Shown: positions 1 through 9,301, numbered from the stretch's first letter. The stretch: DNA of 64,000 nucleotides from Amycolatopsis albispora (GCF_003312875.1 NZ_CP015163.1:7564001-7628000), one strand, 5' to 3'. The notes: generated by a model not told the origin, from the sequence alone. Numbers and translations are program-made.

Positions 1-272
1 TCCTGGCCGACCAGGAGGATGTCCACCGCGCCGTCGAGCGGCTTCTTCTGGAAGCCGCCGCCGATCACGTCGGTGGTGGTCAGGCCGCTGTTCAGCTCCC
101 CGAGCACCTGCGAGCCGTACCAGGTCAGCGTCAGCACCACGGCGGAGAGCAGCGCCACCAGCGTTCGTCCGCTCCAGAGCGCGAACGCGGCGGGCGCGCT
201 GCGACGGCGCGACGGAACCCTGTCGGATCCAACGGATACGGTGTCTGGCCGCGGCGGCCCCTCGGTCACCAC
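1..272 (-). CDS. LCP (LytR-CpsA-Psr) family protein, N-terminal part only
   Basis: The reading frame runs off the left edge, so about 90 N-terminal residues are visible. They show a charged cytoplasmic tail (RRRSAPAAFAL), one membrane anchor around residues 33-50, and then DGAVDILLVGQ, the strand that opens the LCP catalytic domain. Family members transfer wall polymers such as arabinogalactan from their lipid carrier to peptidoglycan, outside the membrane. Two in-frame GTG codons (272 and 269) follow a GGGAGGAG ribosome site at 278-285; 272 is chosen. Divergent transcription from the rhamnose genes fits a wall-assembly role and matches M. tuberculosis, where an LCP gene faces rmlD. The catalytic residues lie outside the window. 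Confidence 0.75.
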   Translation of the reverse strand, partial: MVTEGPPRPDTVSVGSDRVPSRRRSAPAAFALWSGRTLVALLSAVVLTLTWYGSQVLGELNSGLTTTDVIGGGFQKKPLDGAVDILLVGQ

Positions 273-502
273 GCGCGCTCCTCCCAGCCGGTCAGCAATC
301 CCGGTTTTTGCCTTCGATCATCGCCGAAACCTCGTGCGAATTCGCGCGTGAACCCCCGGTGCCGGCACAGCCCGCCGGACACCCGCGCTACCCGCTCACC
401 CTACTGTGTCCGGTGTGTGACGTCCGTGGGGTCACGAAAGGTTGCCTCGCGGCGATGAGACCGACCGTACGGGCGGCGGGAGAACACGAGAAGGTGGAGT
501 CT

Positions 503-1495
503 ATGCGGGTTCTGGTCACCGGTGGCGCTGGATTCATCGGTTCGCACTATGTGAGACAGGCGCTGACCGGCGCTTATCCGGCACTGGCCGAGGCCGAGGT
601 GGTGGTGCTCGACAAGCTGACCTACGCCGGGACGGAGGCCAACCTGGCCCCGGTGGCGGCCGAGCTGCGGCTGCGGTTCGTGCGCGGCGACATCTGCGAC
701 GCCGAACTGGTGGCCGGCCTGATGAAGGGCATCGACCTGGTGGTGCACTTCGCTGCGGAATCGCATGTGGACCGGTCGATCCACGGTTCCGCCGACTTCG
801 TGTTGACCAATGTTCTCGGCACGCAGACCCTGCTCCAGGCGGCGCTGAACGCCGAGGTCGGGAAGTTCGTGCACGTCTCGACCGACGAGGTCTACGGCTC
901 GATCGACGAGGGTTCGTGGACCGAAGATCACGTTTTGGAACCGAATTCCCCGTATTCGGCTTCGAAGGCGTCCTCGGACCTGATGGCACGGGCCTTCCAC
1001 CGCACCCACGGAATGCCGGTGTGCATTACCCGGTGTTCGAACAACTACGGTCCGTACCAGTTTCCCGAGAAGGTCATCCCGCTTTTTGTCACCAATCTGC
1101 TCGACGGCCGGAACGTGCCGCTCTACGGCGACGGGCTGAACGTCCGTGACTGGCTGCACGTGGACGATCACTGCCGCGGCATCCAGCTGGTCGCCGACGG
1201 CGGGCGGCCGGGCGAGATCTACAACATCGGCGGCGGCACCGAGCTGACCAACCGCGAGCTGACCGAACGGCTGCTGGCTGCGGTCGGCGCGGGCTGGGAC
1301 CGGGTGGAGCGGGTGACCGACCGCAAGGGCCACGACCGCCGGTATTCGGTGGACATCACCAAGATCTCCGAGGAACTGGGCTACCGGCCGCGGGTGTCGT
1401 TCGACGAGGGCCTGGCCGCCACCGTGCGCTGGTACCAGGAGAACCGCGCCTGGTGGGAGCAGCTCAAGGAGCGGGCCGCGCTGGGGGCGCGATGA
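503..1495 (+). CDS. rmlB: dTDP-glucose 4,6-dehydratase
   Basis: 330 residues, the usual RmlB length. It performs the second step of dTDP-L-rhamnose synthesis in the cytoplasm, dehydrating dTDP-glucose to the 4-keto-6-deoxy sugar. Visible are the NAD-binding GGAGFIGSHYV at the N-terminus, the STDEVYGS motif with the catalytic Asp-Glu pair, and the YSASK Tyr/Lys pair of extended short-chain dehydrogenases. The frame is open back to 308, but homology begins at ATG 503 and a GGTGGAG precedes it closely. The last bases overlap rmlD (ATGA), so the two are translationally coupled. No confident promoter was found in the 230 bases shared with the divergent LCP gene. Confidence 0.95.
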   Translation: MRVLVTGGAGFIGSHYVRQALTGAYPALAEAEVVVLDKLTYAGTEANLAPVAAELRLRFVRGDICDAELVAGLMKGIDLVVHFAAESHVDRSIHGSADFVLTNVLGTQTLLQAALNAEVGKFVHVSTDEVYGSIDEGSWTEDHVLEPNSPYSASKASSDLMARAFHRTHGMPVCITRCSNNYGPYQFPEKVIPLFVTNLLDGRNVPLYGDGLNVRDWLHVDDHCRGIQLVADGGRPGEIYNIGGGTELTNRELTERLLAAVGAGWDRVERVTDRKGHDRRYSVDITKISEELGYRPRVSFDEGLAATVRWYQENRAWWEQLKERAALGAR

Positions 1496-2379
1496 GCGCG
1501 CTGGAACTGCTGGTGCCCGGCGGAACGGGGCAGCTGGGACGCGACCTGGCGGCGCTGGCCGGGCCGGGCCTCGGCGTGACCGCGCCCGGTTCGGCGGAGC
1601 TGGACGTGACCAAGCCGGGCGCGGTGATCGAGGCGGTGACCGCGCTGGCCGAGCGCGCGGCGGCGGCCGGGGCGCGGCCGGTGGTGGTCAACGCGGCCGC
1701 GTACACCGCGGTCGACCAGGCCGAGACCGAGGAGGAGCGCGCCTTCGCGATCAACGCCGACGGCCCGCGGGTGCTCGCGGCGGCCTGCTCGTCGCGGCGG
1801 GTGCCGCTGGTGCACGTGTCCACCGACTACGTCTTCGCCGGGGACGCCACCCAGCCGTACGAGCCGGGCGACCCGCTGGGCCCGCGCACCGCGTACGGCC
1901 GGACGAAGGCGGCCGGGGAGGACGCGGTGCTCGGTTCCGGCGCTTCGGCGTGGGTGGTCCGCACCGCCTGGGTCTACGGCAAGCACGGCAGCAACTTCGT
2001 GAAAACCATGGTGTCGCTGGAATCCTCGCGCGACACACTGTCCGTTGTGGACGATCAGCGCGGGTCGCCGACGTGGTCGGCCGATCTCGCGGCGGGGCTG
2101 GTCGAACTGGCCGAGCGGATCGCCGACGGCACGGGACCGGCCGCGCGCGTGCTGCACTGCACGGGCGGCGGGGACACCACGTGGTTCGGCTTCGCGCAGG
2201 CGATCTTCCGGTACCTCGGCGCGGATCCCGCGCGGATTTCGCCGTGCACCACCGAAGACTTCCCGCGCCCGGCGCCGCGTCCTGCGTACTCGGTGCTCTC
2301 GGGCAAGGCGTGGCAGGAGGCCGGCCTCACCCCGCTGCGCCCCTGGGAAGACGCACTGGCCGCCTACTTCGCCACCTGA
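1492..2379 (+). CDS. rmlD: dTDP-4-dehydrorhamnose reductase
   Basis: 295 residues. RmlD reduces dTDP-4-keto-L-rhamnose with NADPH to give dTDP-L-rhamnose, donor for the linker rhamnose of arabinogalactan and for other rhamnosylated glycans. The N-terminal GGTGQLGRDL is the nucleotide-binding loop; HVSTDYVF and AYGRTK carry the Thr/Tyr/Lys catalytic set; NAAAYTAVDQAE is the typical family stretch. It starts inside the rmlB stop codon, so the pair forms one operon. No epimerase (rmlC) or thymidylyltransferase (rmlA) is adjacent; they must be elsewhere. The gene ends four bases before a perfect hairpin. Confidence 0.94.
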   Translation: MSALELLVPGGTGQLGRDLAALAGPGLGVTAPGSAELDVTKPGAVIEAVTALAERAAAAGARPVVVNAAAYTAVDQAETEEERAFAINADGPRVLAAACSSRRVPLVHVSTDYVFAGDATQPYEPGDPLGPRTAYGRTKAAGEDAVLGSGASAWVVRTAWVYGKHGSNFVKTMVSLESSRDTLSVVDDQRGSPTWSADLAAGLVELAERIADGTGPAARVLHCTGGGDTTWFGFAQAIFRYLGADPARISPCTTEDFPRPAPRPAYSVLSGKAWQEAGLTPLRPWEDALAAYFAT

Positions 2380-2383
2380 GCGA

Positions 2384-2438
2384 TGTCACGAATGTGGCTT
2401 TCGAGACGCGAAACGTCTCGAAAGCCACATTCGTGACA
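2384..2438. repeat. Dispersed hairpin element, copy 1
   Basis: Perfect 25-base inverted repeat (arms 2384-2408 and 2414-2438) around the five-base loop CGAAA. The inner arm reads TGGCTTTCGAGACG. It fills the gap between the convergent stops of rmlD (2379) and the glycosyltransferase (2444). Four more copies are at 12763, 38608, 39682 and 49032. The loop is the reverse complement of that in copy 2, so the two lie in opposite orientation. A bidirectional terminator role is inferred; there is no T-run. Confidence 0.9.
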
Positions 2439-2443
2439 GTGGG

Positions 2444-3529
2444 CTAGCGGCCCGCGGCTTGGCGGTAGGCCTCGACGGTTTTCTCCGCGCACAGGCGCCA
2501 CGTGTAGCTGGCCGCATGCGCACGCCGCGCCACCGAAGTCGACGCGGCGTGCGGGTCCGAGACGGCCGATCGCAGCGCCTCGGCCAGCGCGTCCACCTCG
2601 CGGTACGGCACCAGCAGCGAGTACCCGCCGGACACCTCCGCCAGCGCCGGGATGTCGGTGCAGACCACCGGGACGTCGCAGGCCATCGCCTCCAGCACCG
2701 GCAGCCCGAACCCCTCGTCACGCGAGGGCAGCACCAGCGCCGCCGCGCCCGCGACCACCGCCCGCAGATCGACCGGCGGCAGGTAGCCCAGGTGCATCGA
2801 CCGGTCCGACAGCTCGAACGAACCCGGCCCGGTGAACACCAGCGGCGGCAGGTCCGGCGCGGCCGCGTGCGCCTCCCGCAGCCACGGCAGCCCCTTGCGC
2901 GGCCCGGCCGCGCCGACGAAGAGCAGGTACTCGGCGGGAAGGCCCAGCCGCTCGCGCTGCTCCTTCGACAGCGGCCGCGCGGTGAACCACGCCGGGTCCA
3001 CGCCCAGCGGCGTCACCACGATCTTCTCGCGCGGCACCTCGAAGCGCGAAGCCACCGCGTCGGCGACCGCCGCGGTCGGCGTGCAGATCACGTCCGCGCG
3101 CGCGGCACCCCGGCGGACCAGTACCGGCAGATCCGCGTCGGACGGCGAAAGCTCGGACGGCTCGTCGATGAACGCCAGGTCGTGAATGGTCAGCACGCCG
3201 GCCGCGCGCGCGATGCCCGGCAGCACGAAGTTGGTCCCGTGCACCACGTCGGTCGATCCGGCGAACAGCTCGACCGGCGGGAAGTTCCCGCGCAGCCACG
3301 ATTTCCGCAGCAGTCGCGCGGCCACCGGCATGCCCCGCGCGCGCACCCCGTGCGGCAGCACGTGCCGCAGCTTGCGCCAGCCGCGCAGGGTGAACGCCAC
3401 CGCGCGTGTGTCCACAGAGGACAGAGAGGCGAGTTCTTCGGACAGCGAAGCCGTGTACTGGCCGATCCCGGTGCGGACCCCGAGCAGGGGGGTGCCGTCG
3501 AGCAGTACGCGCAGGGGCCGCTCAGCCAT
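2444..3529 (-). CDS. Glycosyltransferase family 4
   Basis: 361 residues with the GT-B layout. The N-terminal half begins LRVLLDGTPLLGVRTGIGQY, where the glycine-rich acceptor-side loop is visible. The C-terminal half carries SRDEGFGLPVLEAMA, the EX7E donor-sugar motif that marks retaining GT4 enzymes. It starts within the last 8 bases of the upstream glycosyltransferase fusion gene, so the two are co-translated. It probably adds a hexose or mannose from a nucleotide donor to a surface glycan; acceptor and sugar cannot be read from sequence. It resembles the GT4 proteins at 7000 and 8141, suggesting local duplication. Confidence 0.88.
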   Translation of the reverse strand: MAERPLRVLLDGTPLLGVRTGIGQYTASLSEELASLSSVDTRAVAFTLRGWRKLRHVLPHGVRARGMPVAARLLRKSWLRGNFPPVELFAGSTDVVHGTNFVLPGIARAAGVLTIHDLAFIDEPSELSPSDADLPVLVRRGAARADVICTPTAAVADAVASRFEVPREKIVVTPLGVDPAWFTARPLSKEQRERLGLPAEYLLFVGAAGPRKGLPWLREAHAAAPDLPPLVFTGPGSFELSDRSMHLGYLPPVDLRAVVAGAAALVLPSRDEGFGLPVLEAMACDVPVVCTDIPALAEVSGGYSLLVPYREVDALAEALRSAVSDPHAASTSVARRAHAASYTWRLCAEKTVEAYRQAAGR

Positions 3530-6023
3530 TTCGGCGAGCCACTTTCCGCACCCGGCCGCCGACCCGCTTGGCCAGCTCGCGCACGCCGCCGTCGGCGAGG
3601 TACTCCTTGACCAGCGCCAGGTCGCGCCGGACGATTTCGGCGCCGCGCAACGGATCCGACGGCGTCAGATCACTCGCGCCGGGCAGCCGGTCCGCGGCGG
3701 GCCGCGGATCGCGACAGAACTCCACCAGCGGTTCCAGCGCTCGCGGCCAGGCGAACCGCTGCGCCACCTCGGCGATGCGGTCACGCGCCGCCGCGGCGAA
3801 TTCCGCGTCGTAGAGCGCCTTTTCCAGTGCGTCCGCCAGCGCCTCGGAATCCTCCGCCGGCACCACCACACCGAGCTGTTCCGCGCGCACCAGATCGGCG
3901 AAGGCGTCGCCGTCGGTGGTCACGATCGGCAGCCCGGACCAGAGGTAGTCCAGCACGCGGGTGCGGAAGGCGAAGGTGGTCTCCACGTGCTCGTAGTGCG
4001 TGGTCACCCCGCAGTCGGCATCGAGCAGCCAGTTCTGCCGCTCGCCGTAGGGCACCCACTGCTCGTTGAAGAACACGTGCTTCCCGGTCAGCCCGAGGGA
4101 GTCGGCGAGCCGGATGGTCCGCGCGCCGATGTCCATCTCGGCGACCTCGGGATTCGGGTGCTTCATGCCGAGGAACACCAGCCGCACGTCACCGCGGCGC
4201 TCCCGCAGCCGGTCGATCGCGCGCACCAGAGTCAGCGGGTCGAACCAGCTGTACACCCCGCCGGCCCACAGCACCACGTGATCGGTCTCGGCGATGCCGG
4301 GCACGTTCGCGCGCAGCCCGGGACCGGTGCGGCGCGGGGCTTCCGGCGACAGTCCGAACGGGACCACCGACAGCAGCGACTGCGTGGTGGGGTCGGCGTC
4401 GTAGAGACGCGGGGAGAGCCGTCCCATCGCGGCCAGGTGGCCCAGCCAGAACAACCGCTGCCGCTCGGACGCGCACAGGAAGAAGTCACCGCGTTCGAGC
4501 TGCGCTTCGAGCACCTTGGTCACGCCGACCAGATCGGCGGCCCGCTGGTCGTCGGGTACACCGCGACCCTGCTCCAGCAGTTCCAGGTGCATCGGGTCGT
4601 ACAGATCGCAGACGACGATCTTGGTCGAATCCGGCTTCTTCAGCTGCGGCGCCATTTCCAGCACGTGGCCCTGCAGGATGACGATGTCGGCCCACTCGAC
4701 CGGCTCGGCGAGGTCGCGCCGCTTGGCCGCGCTCACCGCGAACGGCGCGGGCGGCGGATCGGCCAGCGGGTTCACCGTGACCAGCCGGACCTCGTGCTCC
4801 CCGGCCAGCGAGGCGGCGATGTTCCAGGCGCGGATCGCCGGGCCCGCCATGCGCTCGGTGATCGCGTCGCCGGTGATCACCAGCACCCGCCGCCGCTGCC
4901 CGAACACGCTCTCGATGCCGAACGCCTTGACCAGGATCTCGTGTGCGTCGAGATACCGCGGCAGCGGATAGGCGGGCTCCAAAGCCTTGCGCAGCAAGGG
5001 AATAAGGTCGGCGTCGGTCCGCACGCGCGCGGCCTGCTCGACCGCGCGGGACTCGGCGAGCGACGGCATCAGCTCGACGAACTGGTCGATCGCGAGCACC
5101 CCGGCCAGTGCGGTGCGGGGCACCGCCACCGGCTCGGTCTCCACCGGGCCGACCCCGCGCTGGAGGTCCAGCTGCGTCGCGTCGATCTCACCGCGGGCGG
5201 TGGCGCGGCGGACGGTCAGCGCGAGCGCGGCGGGCAGCACCTTCGCCAGCGTCTCGTCGGAAAGGTTCTTGTACAGCGCGGCGAGCGCGTTGCGCTCCAG
5301 CAGGAAGGTCTCGCGGCCGGTGTCCGGCGCGTCGACCGCGGCCATCGTGCCGTGGTGGCGGTGGAAGGCGACCGACTCGGGCACGTACCGCACCCGCCAG
5401 CCACGCAGGTTCATCCGCCAGCCGAGGTCGACGTCCTCGTAGAACATGAAAAAGCGTTCGTCGAAGCCACCCAGTTCGGTGAACACCCCGGTGCGCACGA
5501 ACATCGCTGAGCCGGTGCCGAACAGCACGTCCTTGGCGACCTCGTGCTCGGCGGACGGCACGTCGGCCAGCGGGCCGCCCGCGTGCCGCTTGTAGCCCAT
5601 GCCGAACCAGGTCAGCCCGCCGTCGACGAAGTCCGCGCCGGTGCCGTCCCAGTCGAGCACCTTGCTGGCCACCGCGCCGACCCGCGGATCGGCCGCCAGC
5701 TCGGCCACCGCCGCGTGCACCCAGTCGCGGCCGGGGCGGGCGTCGTTGTTGAGGAAGGCGAGCACGGTGCCGGTCGCGTGCTTCGCGCCCAGGTTGCAGC
5801 CGCCCGCGAAACCGAGGTTGTCCGCCGATTCGACCAGCTTCACTCCGGGCACCGCGGCCCTGATCCGCGCGGCGTCACCGGTGCCGGACGCGTTGTCGAC
5901 GCAGATGATCTCCAGGCGCGCGTAGTCCAGCTCGGCGAGGGAGCGCAGGCAGGTGATGGTGTCGTCCGCGCCCCGGAAGTTGACCACGATCACCGAGACC
6001 ACGGGCAGCGCGCCTTGGGTCAA
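3522..6023 (-). CDS. Two-domain glycosyltransferase, GT2 fused to GT4
   Basis: 833 residues, long because two catalytic modules are joined. Residues about 1-300 form a GT2 (GT-A) domain: VVSVIVVNFRGADDTITCL, the NNDARPG metal-site region, and FMFYEDVDLGWRM, typical of rhamnosyltransferase-like enzymes. Residues about 380-800 look like a GT4 domain, with YGERQNWLLDADCG and FAFRTRVLDYLWSGLPIVTT. The start is the rare TTG at 6023, chosen because AAGGAG lies seven bases upstream and homology begins there. One polypeptide could add two sugars in succession. It heads a minus-strand pair with the GT4 gene at 2444. The exact glycan is unknown. Confidence 0.85.
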   Translation of the reverse strand: MTQGALPVVSVIVVNFRGADDTITCLRSLAELDYARLEIICVDNASGTGDAARIRAAVPGVKLVESADNLGFAGGCNLGAKHATGTVLAFLNNDARPGRDWVHAAVAELAADPRVGAVASKVLDWDGTGADFVDGGLTWFGMGYKRHAGGPLADVPSAEHEVAKDVLFGTGSAMFVRTGVFTELGGFDERFFMFYEDVDLGWRMNLRGWRVRYVPESVAFHRHHGTMAAVDAPDTGRETFLLERNALAALYKNLSDETLAKVLPAALALTVRRATARGEIDATQLDLQRGVGPVETEPVAVPRTALAGVLAIDQFVELMPSLAESRAVEQAARVRTDADLIPLLRKALEPAYPLPRYLDAHEILVKAFGIESVFGQRRRVLVITGDAITERMAGPAIRAWNIAASLAGEHEVRLVTVNPLADPPPAPFAVSAAKRRDLAEPVEWADIVILQGHVLEMAPQLKKPDSTKIVVCDLYDPMHLELLEQGRGVPDDQRAADLVGVTKVLEAQLERGDFFLCASERQRLFWLGHLAAMGRLSPRLYDADPTTQSLLSVVPFGLSPEAPRRTGPGLRANVPGIAETDHVVLWAGGVYSWFDPLTLVRAIDRLRERRGDVRLVFLGMKHPNPEVAEMDIGARTIRLADSLGLTGKHVFFNEQWVPYGERQNWLLDADCGVTTHYEHVETTFAFRTRVLDYLWSGLPIVTTDGDAFADLVRAEQLGVVVPAEDSEALADALEKALYDAEFAAAARDRIAEVAQRFAWPRALEPLVEFCRDPRPAADRLPGASDLTPSDPLRGAEIVRRDLALVKEYLADGGVRELAKRVGGRVRKVARRNG

Positions 6024-6057
6024 CGACTGACTCCTTCGCTGTGGGGTTTCTCAGAGC

Positions 6058-6981
6058 CTAACCGGCCGCCCACCTGCGCCAGACCGCGCCTCGGCCGATC
6101 GTGGCACGCGTGCCGATCCGCCGGCGGGCGCCGATCGTGCCCGGCAGGCGCAGCACCACCTCGCCGAGCACGCGCAGCCGGAGGCCCATGCGGAAGTTGG
6201 CCGCGTCCGGAACGTCCCGTTTGACCGGTAGCAGCGCGGTGATCGCGGTGAACCGCGCCAGCTCGCGCAGCGCCACCGCGGCCGGCGCGCAGCGCAGCAG
6301 CGTGAGCAGGCGGTTGCGCTCGTTCCAGCGGTGGAACCGCGCGGAACCGGGCCGCGTGCTGGCGCCGTGCAGGTGCCGCACGGTGGCCGCCGAGCCGAGC
6401 ACCCGCCAGCCCGCCAGCCGCAGGCGCCAGGCGGTGTCGGTGTCCTCGTAGTAGCAGAAGAAGCTCGACGGCACGCCGCCCGAAGCACGCAGCGCGGCGG
6501 TCCGCAGCAGCACCGCGCCACCGCAGAAGCCGAACACCTCGGCGGCCGGTTCGGTGTGGTCGGCGCCGTGGCCGTCGGCGGTGAGGCGGACGCCGGTGGA
6601 CTGCGTGGTGCCGTCGGGCAGCGTCAGCGTCGAGCTGACGGCGGCCGCGTCAGGAGCCTCGTCGAGTGCGTCCTCCAGCGCGGCGAGCCAGCCGGGGGAG
6701 GGCGCCGCGTCGTCGTTCAGCCAGGCCACGAAGGGCGTGCTGACCTGCGGTAATGCCGCCTCGATGCCGCCCGCGTAGCCGGTGTTGCGCGGCAGGCGCA
6801 GCACCTCGGGCTTCGACGGGTGGGCGGCCAGCAGCCCGGCGGTGCCGTCGTCCGACGCGTTGTCCACCACGAGGGTCCGATGTGGACGGTCCTGGGCCGC
6901 CAGCGCGTCCAGGCAGGCCACCAGGTGCGGGGCACCACGCCAGGTGACCACCACGACCGTGCTGCGGGGCGGGGATGACAC
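6058..6981 (-). CDS. Glycosyltransferase family 2
   Basis: About 307 residues. STVVVVTWRGAPHLVACL opens a GT-A fold, VVDNASDDGT and LNDDAAPSPGW hold the nucleotide and metal contacts, and FFCYYEDTDTAWRLRLAGW is the region after the active site shared with rhamnosyltransferase-like enzymes. GTG 6981 is preferred; GTG 6990 would add three residues. The divergent GT4 gene starts at 7000, leaving 18 bases or fewer between the two starts, with no clear ribosome site for either. They are probably leaderless, with each promoter lying partly inside the other gene. The product acts at the inner membrane face on a lipid-linked glycan (inference). Confidence 0.85.
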   Translation of the reverse strand: MSSPPRSTVVVVTWRGAPHLVACLDALAAQDRPHRTLVVDNASDDGTAGLLAAHPSKPEVLRLPRNTGYAGGIEAALPQVSTPFVAWLNDDAAPSPGWLAALEDALDEAPDAAAVSSTLTLPDGTTQSTGVRLTADGHGADHTEPAAEVFGFCGGAVLLRTAALRASGGVPSSFFCYYEDTDTAWRLRLAGWRVLGSAATVRHLHGASTRPGSARFHRWNERNRLLTLLRCAPAAVALRELARFTAITALLPVKRDVPDAANFRMGLRLRVLGEVVLRLPGTIGARRRIGTRATIGRGAVWRRWAAG

Positions 6982-6999
6982 GCTGAGCACAATAGGCGG

Positions 7000-8121
7000 G
7001 TGCCCGAGCTGGTGGTCATCGCGGAGCAGTTGCTCGCGCCCGTTCCCGGGGGAACCGGGCGGTACACGGCCGAGCTGCTGCGTGCGCTTGCCCGGACCGT
7101 GCCGGACGGCTGGACCCTGTCGAGCGCGGTGGCGCGGCACGCCGACGTCGAAGCGGCCAGGGTGCCGGGCGTCGAGGGCCCGCGCCGGCTCGCGCTGCCG
7201 CCGAAGGCGCTGACCGCCGCGTGGCAGTTCGGCCTGCCGTGGTGGCCGGGCGGCGACGCGGTGCACGCGACCACGCCGCTGGCCCCGCCGCGCGCGCCGC
7301 GCGGCCGCCGGTTGAGCGTGACCGTGCACGACACCGTGCCGTGGACGCACCCCGAAACGCTCACTCCGCGTGGCGTTTCCTGGCACCAGTCGGTGATCGC
7401 GCGGGCCGCGCGCACCGCGGACGCGCTGGTGGTGCCCACCCAGGCGGTGGCCGACGACCTGGCCGCGCGGGTGGCGGGCCGGGCGCCGGTGCACGTCATC
7501 GGCCACGGGGTGACCGACCTGCCCAGCGAGCCCGCCGACCTGCTTCTGCCCGCGGAATACGTGCTGGCGATCGGCACGGTCGAGCCGCGCAAGGGCATCG
7601 GGCTGCTGATCGAGGCGATGGCCACCTTCGACGGCCCGCCGCTGCTGCTGGTCGGCCAGGCGGGCTGGGGCGATCTCGACCCGGCCGGGCTGGCGCGGCA
7701 GCACGGCCTGCCCGCCGACCGGCTGCGGGTGCTGGGCAAGCTGTCCGACGCCGAGCTGGCGACCGCGTTGCGTGGTGCCTCCGTGCTCGCCATGCCGAGC
7801 CTGGCCGAGGGGTTCGGGCTGCCCGTGCTGGAGGCGATGGCGGCCGGGGTGCCGGTGGTGCACTCCGACGTGCCCGCGCTGGTCGAGGTCTCCGGTGGCG
7901 CGGCTCGCGTGGTGCCGAGCGGGGACGTCACCGCGCTGGCCGCGGCCCTGCGGGAGGTGCTGGGCTCGGAGTCGCTCTCCGCAACCATGCGTACCCAGGG
8001 TCTAGCGCGATCGAGTGAATTTTCGTGGCGGTCCGCGGCGCGGCGGCTCTGGTCAGTGCATACGGCGGCGGCCACCGTCTCCGGCCCCGAGTTTGGTGGT
8101 TCCCCACCCCGCGCCAGTTGA
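7000..8121 (+). CDS. Glycosyltransferase family 4
   Basis: 373 residues. The glycine loop PVPGGTGRYTAELL is near the N-terminus; EYVLAIGTVEPRKG starts the donor-binding half; MPSLAEGFGLPVLEAMAAG is the EX7E motif. The start is GTG 7000, six bases after a CACAAT box (6988-6993). It belongs with the GT4 at 8141 and wbbL at 9332 in a plus-strand run between the rml genes and manB. The donor is plausibly GDP-mannose, because manB follows, but this is inference. The last 25 residues are poorly conserved and the true C-terminus could be functionally shorter. Confidence 0.85.
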   Translation: MPELVVIAEQLLAPVPGGTGRYTAELLRALARTVPDGWTLSSAVARHADVEAARVPGVEGPRRLALPPKALTAAWQFGLPWWPGGDAVHATTPLAPPRAPRGRRLSVTVHDTVPWTHPETLTPRGVSWHQSVIARAARTADALVVPTQAVADDLAARVAGRAPVHVIGHGVTDLPSEPADLLLPAEYVLAIGTVEPRKGIGLLIEAMATFDGPPLLLVGQAGWGDLDPAGLARQHGLPADRLRVLGKLSDAELATALRGASVLAMPSLAEGFGLPVLEAMAAGVPVVHSDVPALVEVSGGAARVVPSGDVTALAAALREVLGSESLSATMRTQGLARSSEFSWRSAARRLWSVHTAAATVSGPEFGGSPPRAS

Positions 8122-8128
8122 ACGGCCG

Positions 8129-8134
8129 TACGCT
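8129..8134 (+). promoter_or_regulatory. Probable -10 box (TACGCT) for a leaderless gene
   Basis: TACGCT lies exactly six bases before the GTG at 8141. No ribosome site lies in between, so transcription probably starts at the start codon. Confidence 0.45.
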
Positions 8135-8140
8135 GCATGC

Positions 8141-9301
8141 GTGGTACCTGGTGAACCTCGTGTGCTGATCGATGCCACCGCCGTGCCCGCGGACCGCGGC
8201 GGCGTTGGCCGGTACGTGGACTCGCTCGTCGCCGCGCTCGACGCCGACGGCGCCCCGGTCACCGTGGTCTGCCAGCCCCGCGACTTCCGGCTGTACTCCC
8301 AGCTCGCGCCGGGCACCAGGGTGCTCCCGGCCACCGAATCCACCTCCACCCGCACGGCCAGGCTGACCTGGGAGCAGACCACGCTGCCGACGCTGGCCAG
8401 GCGGCTGGGCGTGGACGTGGTGCACTCGCCGCACTACACGATGCCGCTCGCGCTGAACAAGGCGTCGGTGGTGACGCTGCACGACGCCACCTTCTTCACC
8501 GACGCGGTGCTTCACTCGTCCGTGAAGGCGCGCTTCTTCCGGGCGTGGACGGTGGCCGCGCTGCGGCGGGCGTCGCTGTGCGTGGTGCCGAGCGAGGCGA
8601 CGGCCACCGAACTGGCGAAGGTGACCCGCGTGCGCGCGTCCGAGCTGGAGGTCATCCAGCACGGCGTGGACGTCGAGCGGTTCCACCCGCCGTCACCGGA
8701 CGAGGTGCGCGCGGCCCGCGAGGCGATCGGCCTGGGCAGCACGCCGTACATCGCCTTCCTCGGCGCGCTGGAACCACGCAAGAACGTGCCCGCGCTGATC
8801 CGCGGTTACGCGAAGGCGATGGCCGGGCGGACCGACCCGCCCGCGCTGGTGCTCGCCGGGCAGCCGGGCTGGGACACCCAGGTGGAGAAGGCGCTCGAAG
8901 GCGTGCCGCACCGGCTGCGCGTGATCCGGGCCGGCTACCTGCCGTTCGGCACGCTGGCCGGCTTCCTCGGCGGCTCCGAGATGGTCGCCTACCCGAGCCT
9001 CGGCGAGGGGTTCGGGCTGCCGGTGCTGGAGGCGATGGCCTGCGGCGCGTGCGTGCTCACCACCAGGCGCCTGTCGCTGCCCGAGGTCGGCGGGGACGCG
9101 GTGGCCTACTGCGGCGTCGGCGCCGGTGACGTGGCGGCGGCGATCGGGGAGCTGCTCGACGACCCGGCCCGGCGGTCCACCCTGGCGGCCGCGGCGCAGC
9201 GCCGGGCGAAGGAGTTCTCCTGGGCGGCCACCGCCGAACGGCACCGCGAGGCGTACGGCCGGGCGTGGCTGGCCTGGCGGTCCGGTGGGGGCCACCGGTA
9301 G
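8141..9301 (+). CDS. Glycosyltransferase family 4
   Basis: 386 residues. VLIDATAVPADRGGVGRYVD is the N-terminal nucleotide-sugar region; IAFLGALEPRKNVPALI begins the C-terminal Rossmann half; YPSLGEGFGLPVLEAMACG is the EX7E motif. The frame is open upstream to 8015, but that stretch overlaps the previous gene and is not conserved; GTG 8141 fits homology and the TACGCT box. It is most like mannosyltransferase-type GT4 proteins next to wbbL and manB in other actinobacteria. The specific linkage cannot be assigned. Confidence 0.86.
   Translation: MVPGEPRVLIDATAVPADRGGVGRYVDSLVAALDADGAPVTVVCQPRDFRLYSQLAPGTRVLPATESTSTRTARLTWEQTTLPTLARRLGVDVVHSPHYTMPLALNKASVVTLHDATFFTDAVLHSSVKARFFRAWTVAALRRASLCVVPSEATATELAKVTRVRASELEVIQHGVDVERFHPPSPDEVRAAREAIGLGSTPYIAFLGALEPRKNVPALIRGYAKAMAGRTDPPALVLAGQPGWDTQVEKALEGVPHRLRVIRAGYLPFGTLAGFLGGSEMVAYPSLGEGFGLPVLEAMACGACVLTTRRLSLPEVGGDAVAYCGVGAGDVAAAIGELLDDPARRSTLAAAAQRRAKEFSWAATAERHREAYGRAWLAWRSGGGHR

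Noticed and set aside
2045..5510. Long plus-strand open frames of 521 and 774 codons opposite the glycosyltransferase genes
   Set aside because: Very high GC leaves few stops in non-coding frames. These lack homology, ribosome sites and normal composition (Arg/Gly/His-rich), while the minus-strand genes show full enzyme motifs.
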